Position numbers and translations under genes: made by a program. 40,041 nucleotides of DNA from PGZG01 sp040235405 (GTDB lineage: Bacteria; Pseudomonadota; Gammaproteobacteria; Pseudomonadales; Alcanivoracaceae): positions 1-40,041 of the forward strand of contig JBECKT010000124.1 of assembly GCA_040235405.1 (NCBI GenBank), written 5' to 3'. Positions 39,937 to 40,041 of this stretch are shown here, piece after piece (position 1 is the first letter of the stretch; every line of letters starts with the position of its first letter). The notes under the pieces were generated by a model. That model was not told the DNA's origin. It did no database searches and was given only the letters and a program-made list of their open reading frames with translations.

Positions 39937-40038
39937 CTATCTTGAGGCTGAATCCTGAGGATAGTACCCCCAAGCCGGCTTGAAGAAACCATGGATATGG
40001 CGGAGCTGGGCCAATGCATGATCGGCCCACTTCACCAT
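39937..40038 (-). pseudogene. 5' remnant of a RelE/ParE-like toxin gene
   Basis: A 33-codon minus-strand frame from ATG 40038 to TAG at 39939-39937. The first 17 residues, MVKWADHALAQLRHIHG, match the start of ParE/RelE-type toxins of the VKWTDHAxxQLRxIHDYI form. After that the sequence departs from the family (FFKPAWGYY, then QDSASR) and stops. It is most likely a truncated toxin left at the edge of the accessory segment; the cognate antitoxin would lie beyond the window. Confidence 0.5.
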
Positions 40039-40041
40039 GAC

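Noticed and set aside
1..40041. CRISPR arrays, insertion sequences and prophage genes
   Set aside because: No regularly spaced repeats, transposase or integrase motifs were seen anywhere in the window.

Overview
The window is chromosomal DNA from a GC-rich gammaproteobacterium of the Pseudomonas/Alcanivorax type (Pseudomonadales in the broad sense). Three things point there: the gene orders purM-purN-DUF3108 / DUF2066-hda, apbC-dcd and mutS-fdxA-rsmZ; a dCTP deaminase of the Pseudomonas kind; and a soluble SthA transhydrogenase. The genus cannot be fixed from the sequence. A DUF3336/patatin lipase of the storage-lipid type would fit a hydrocarbon- or lipid-using marine relative, but that is inference.

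Layout. 1-5.7 kb: end of an allophanate hydrolase, a DyP-type peroxidase, the soluble lytic transglycosylase Slt, an uncharacterised exported protein and the rRNA methyltransferase RsmC. 5.7-11.7 kb: an atypical short-chain dehydrogenase, tRNA-Gly(CCC) with promoter and terminator, SlyD, a hybrid histidine kinase and a patatin lipase. 11.9-13.7 kb: a lipoprotein plus outer-membrane protein pair, with an intrinsic terminator buried in the start region of the second gene. 13.7-21.3 kb: a SIMPL lipoprotein, ApbC, Dcd, the purM-purN-DUF3108-DUF3108 operon and, divergent from it, DUF2066-hda. 21.5-26.7 kb: one 1754-residue surface protein that reads as two complete paralogous exported proteins fused in frame. 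26.8-33.3 kb: SthA, an Smr-domain protein, a PilZ protein, cardiolipin synthase, a START-domain protein, tRNA-Arg(CCT), a pair of rSAM/selenodomain (arsenosugar)-type transferases and an Hpt protein.

33.3-34.3 kb holds the clearest regulatory element: a perfect GacA box (TGTAAG-N6-CTTACA) about 180 bp upstream of a ~115-nt RNA with six GGA motifs and a strong terminator, convergent with fdxA. This is an RsmZ-type decoy RNA for RsmA/CsrA, in the same place as in Pseudomonas except that an Hpt gene stands where rpoS would be expected.

Beyond mutS (36.9 kb to the end) the sequence becomes accessory and mosaic. It has a GSU2403-type nucleotidyltransferase that has lost its C-terminus, an orphan 3' fragment on the other strand, and an intact two-gene cassette: a small Cys/His protein plus a protein whose C-terminal half looks like an ImmA/IrrE peptidase without its zinc-binding motif. 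The 5' end of a RelE/ParE-like toxin follows. The codon use of the larger cassette gene is visibly more AT-rich than its surroundings. This cassette and the fused surface protein are the best candidates for undescribed biology here.
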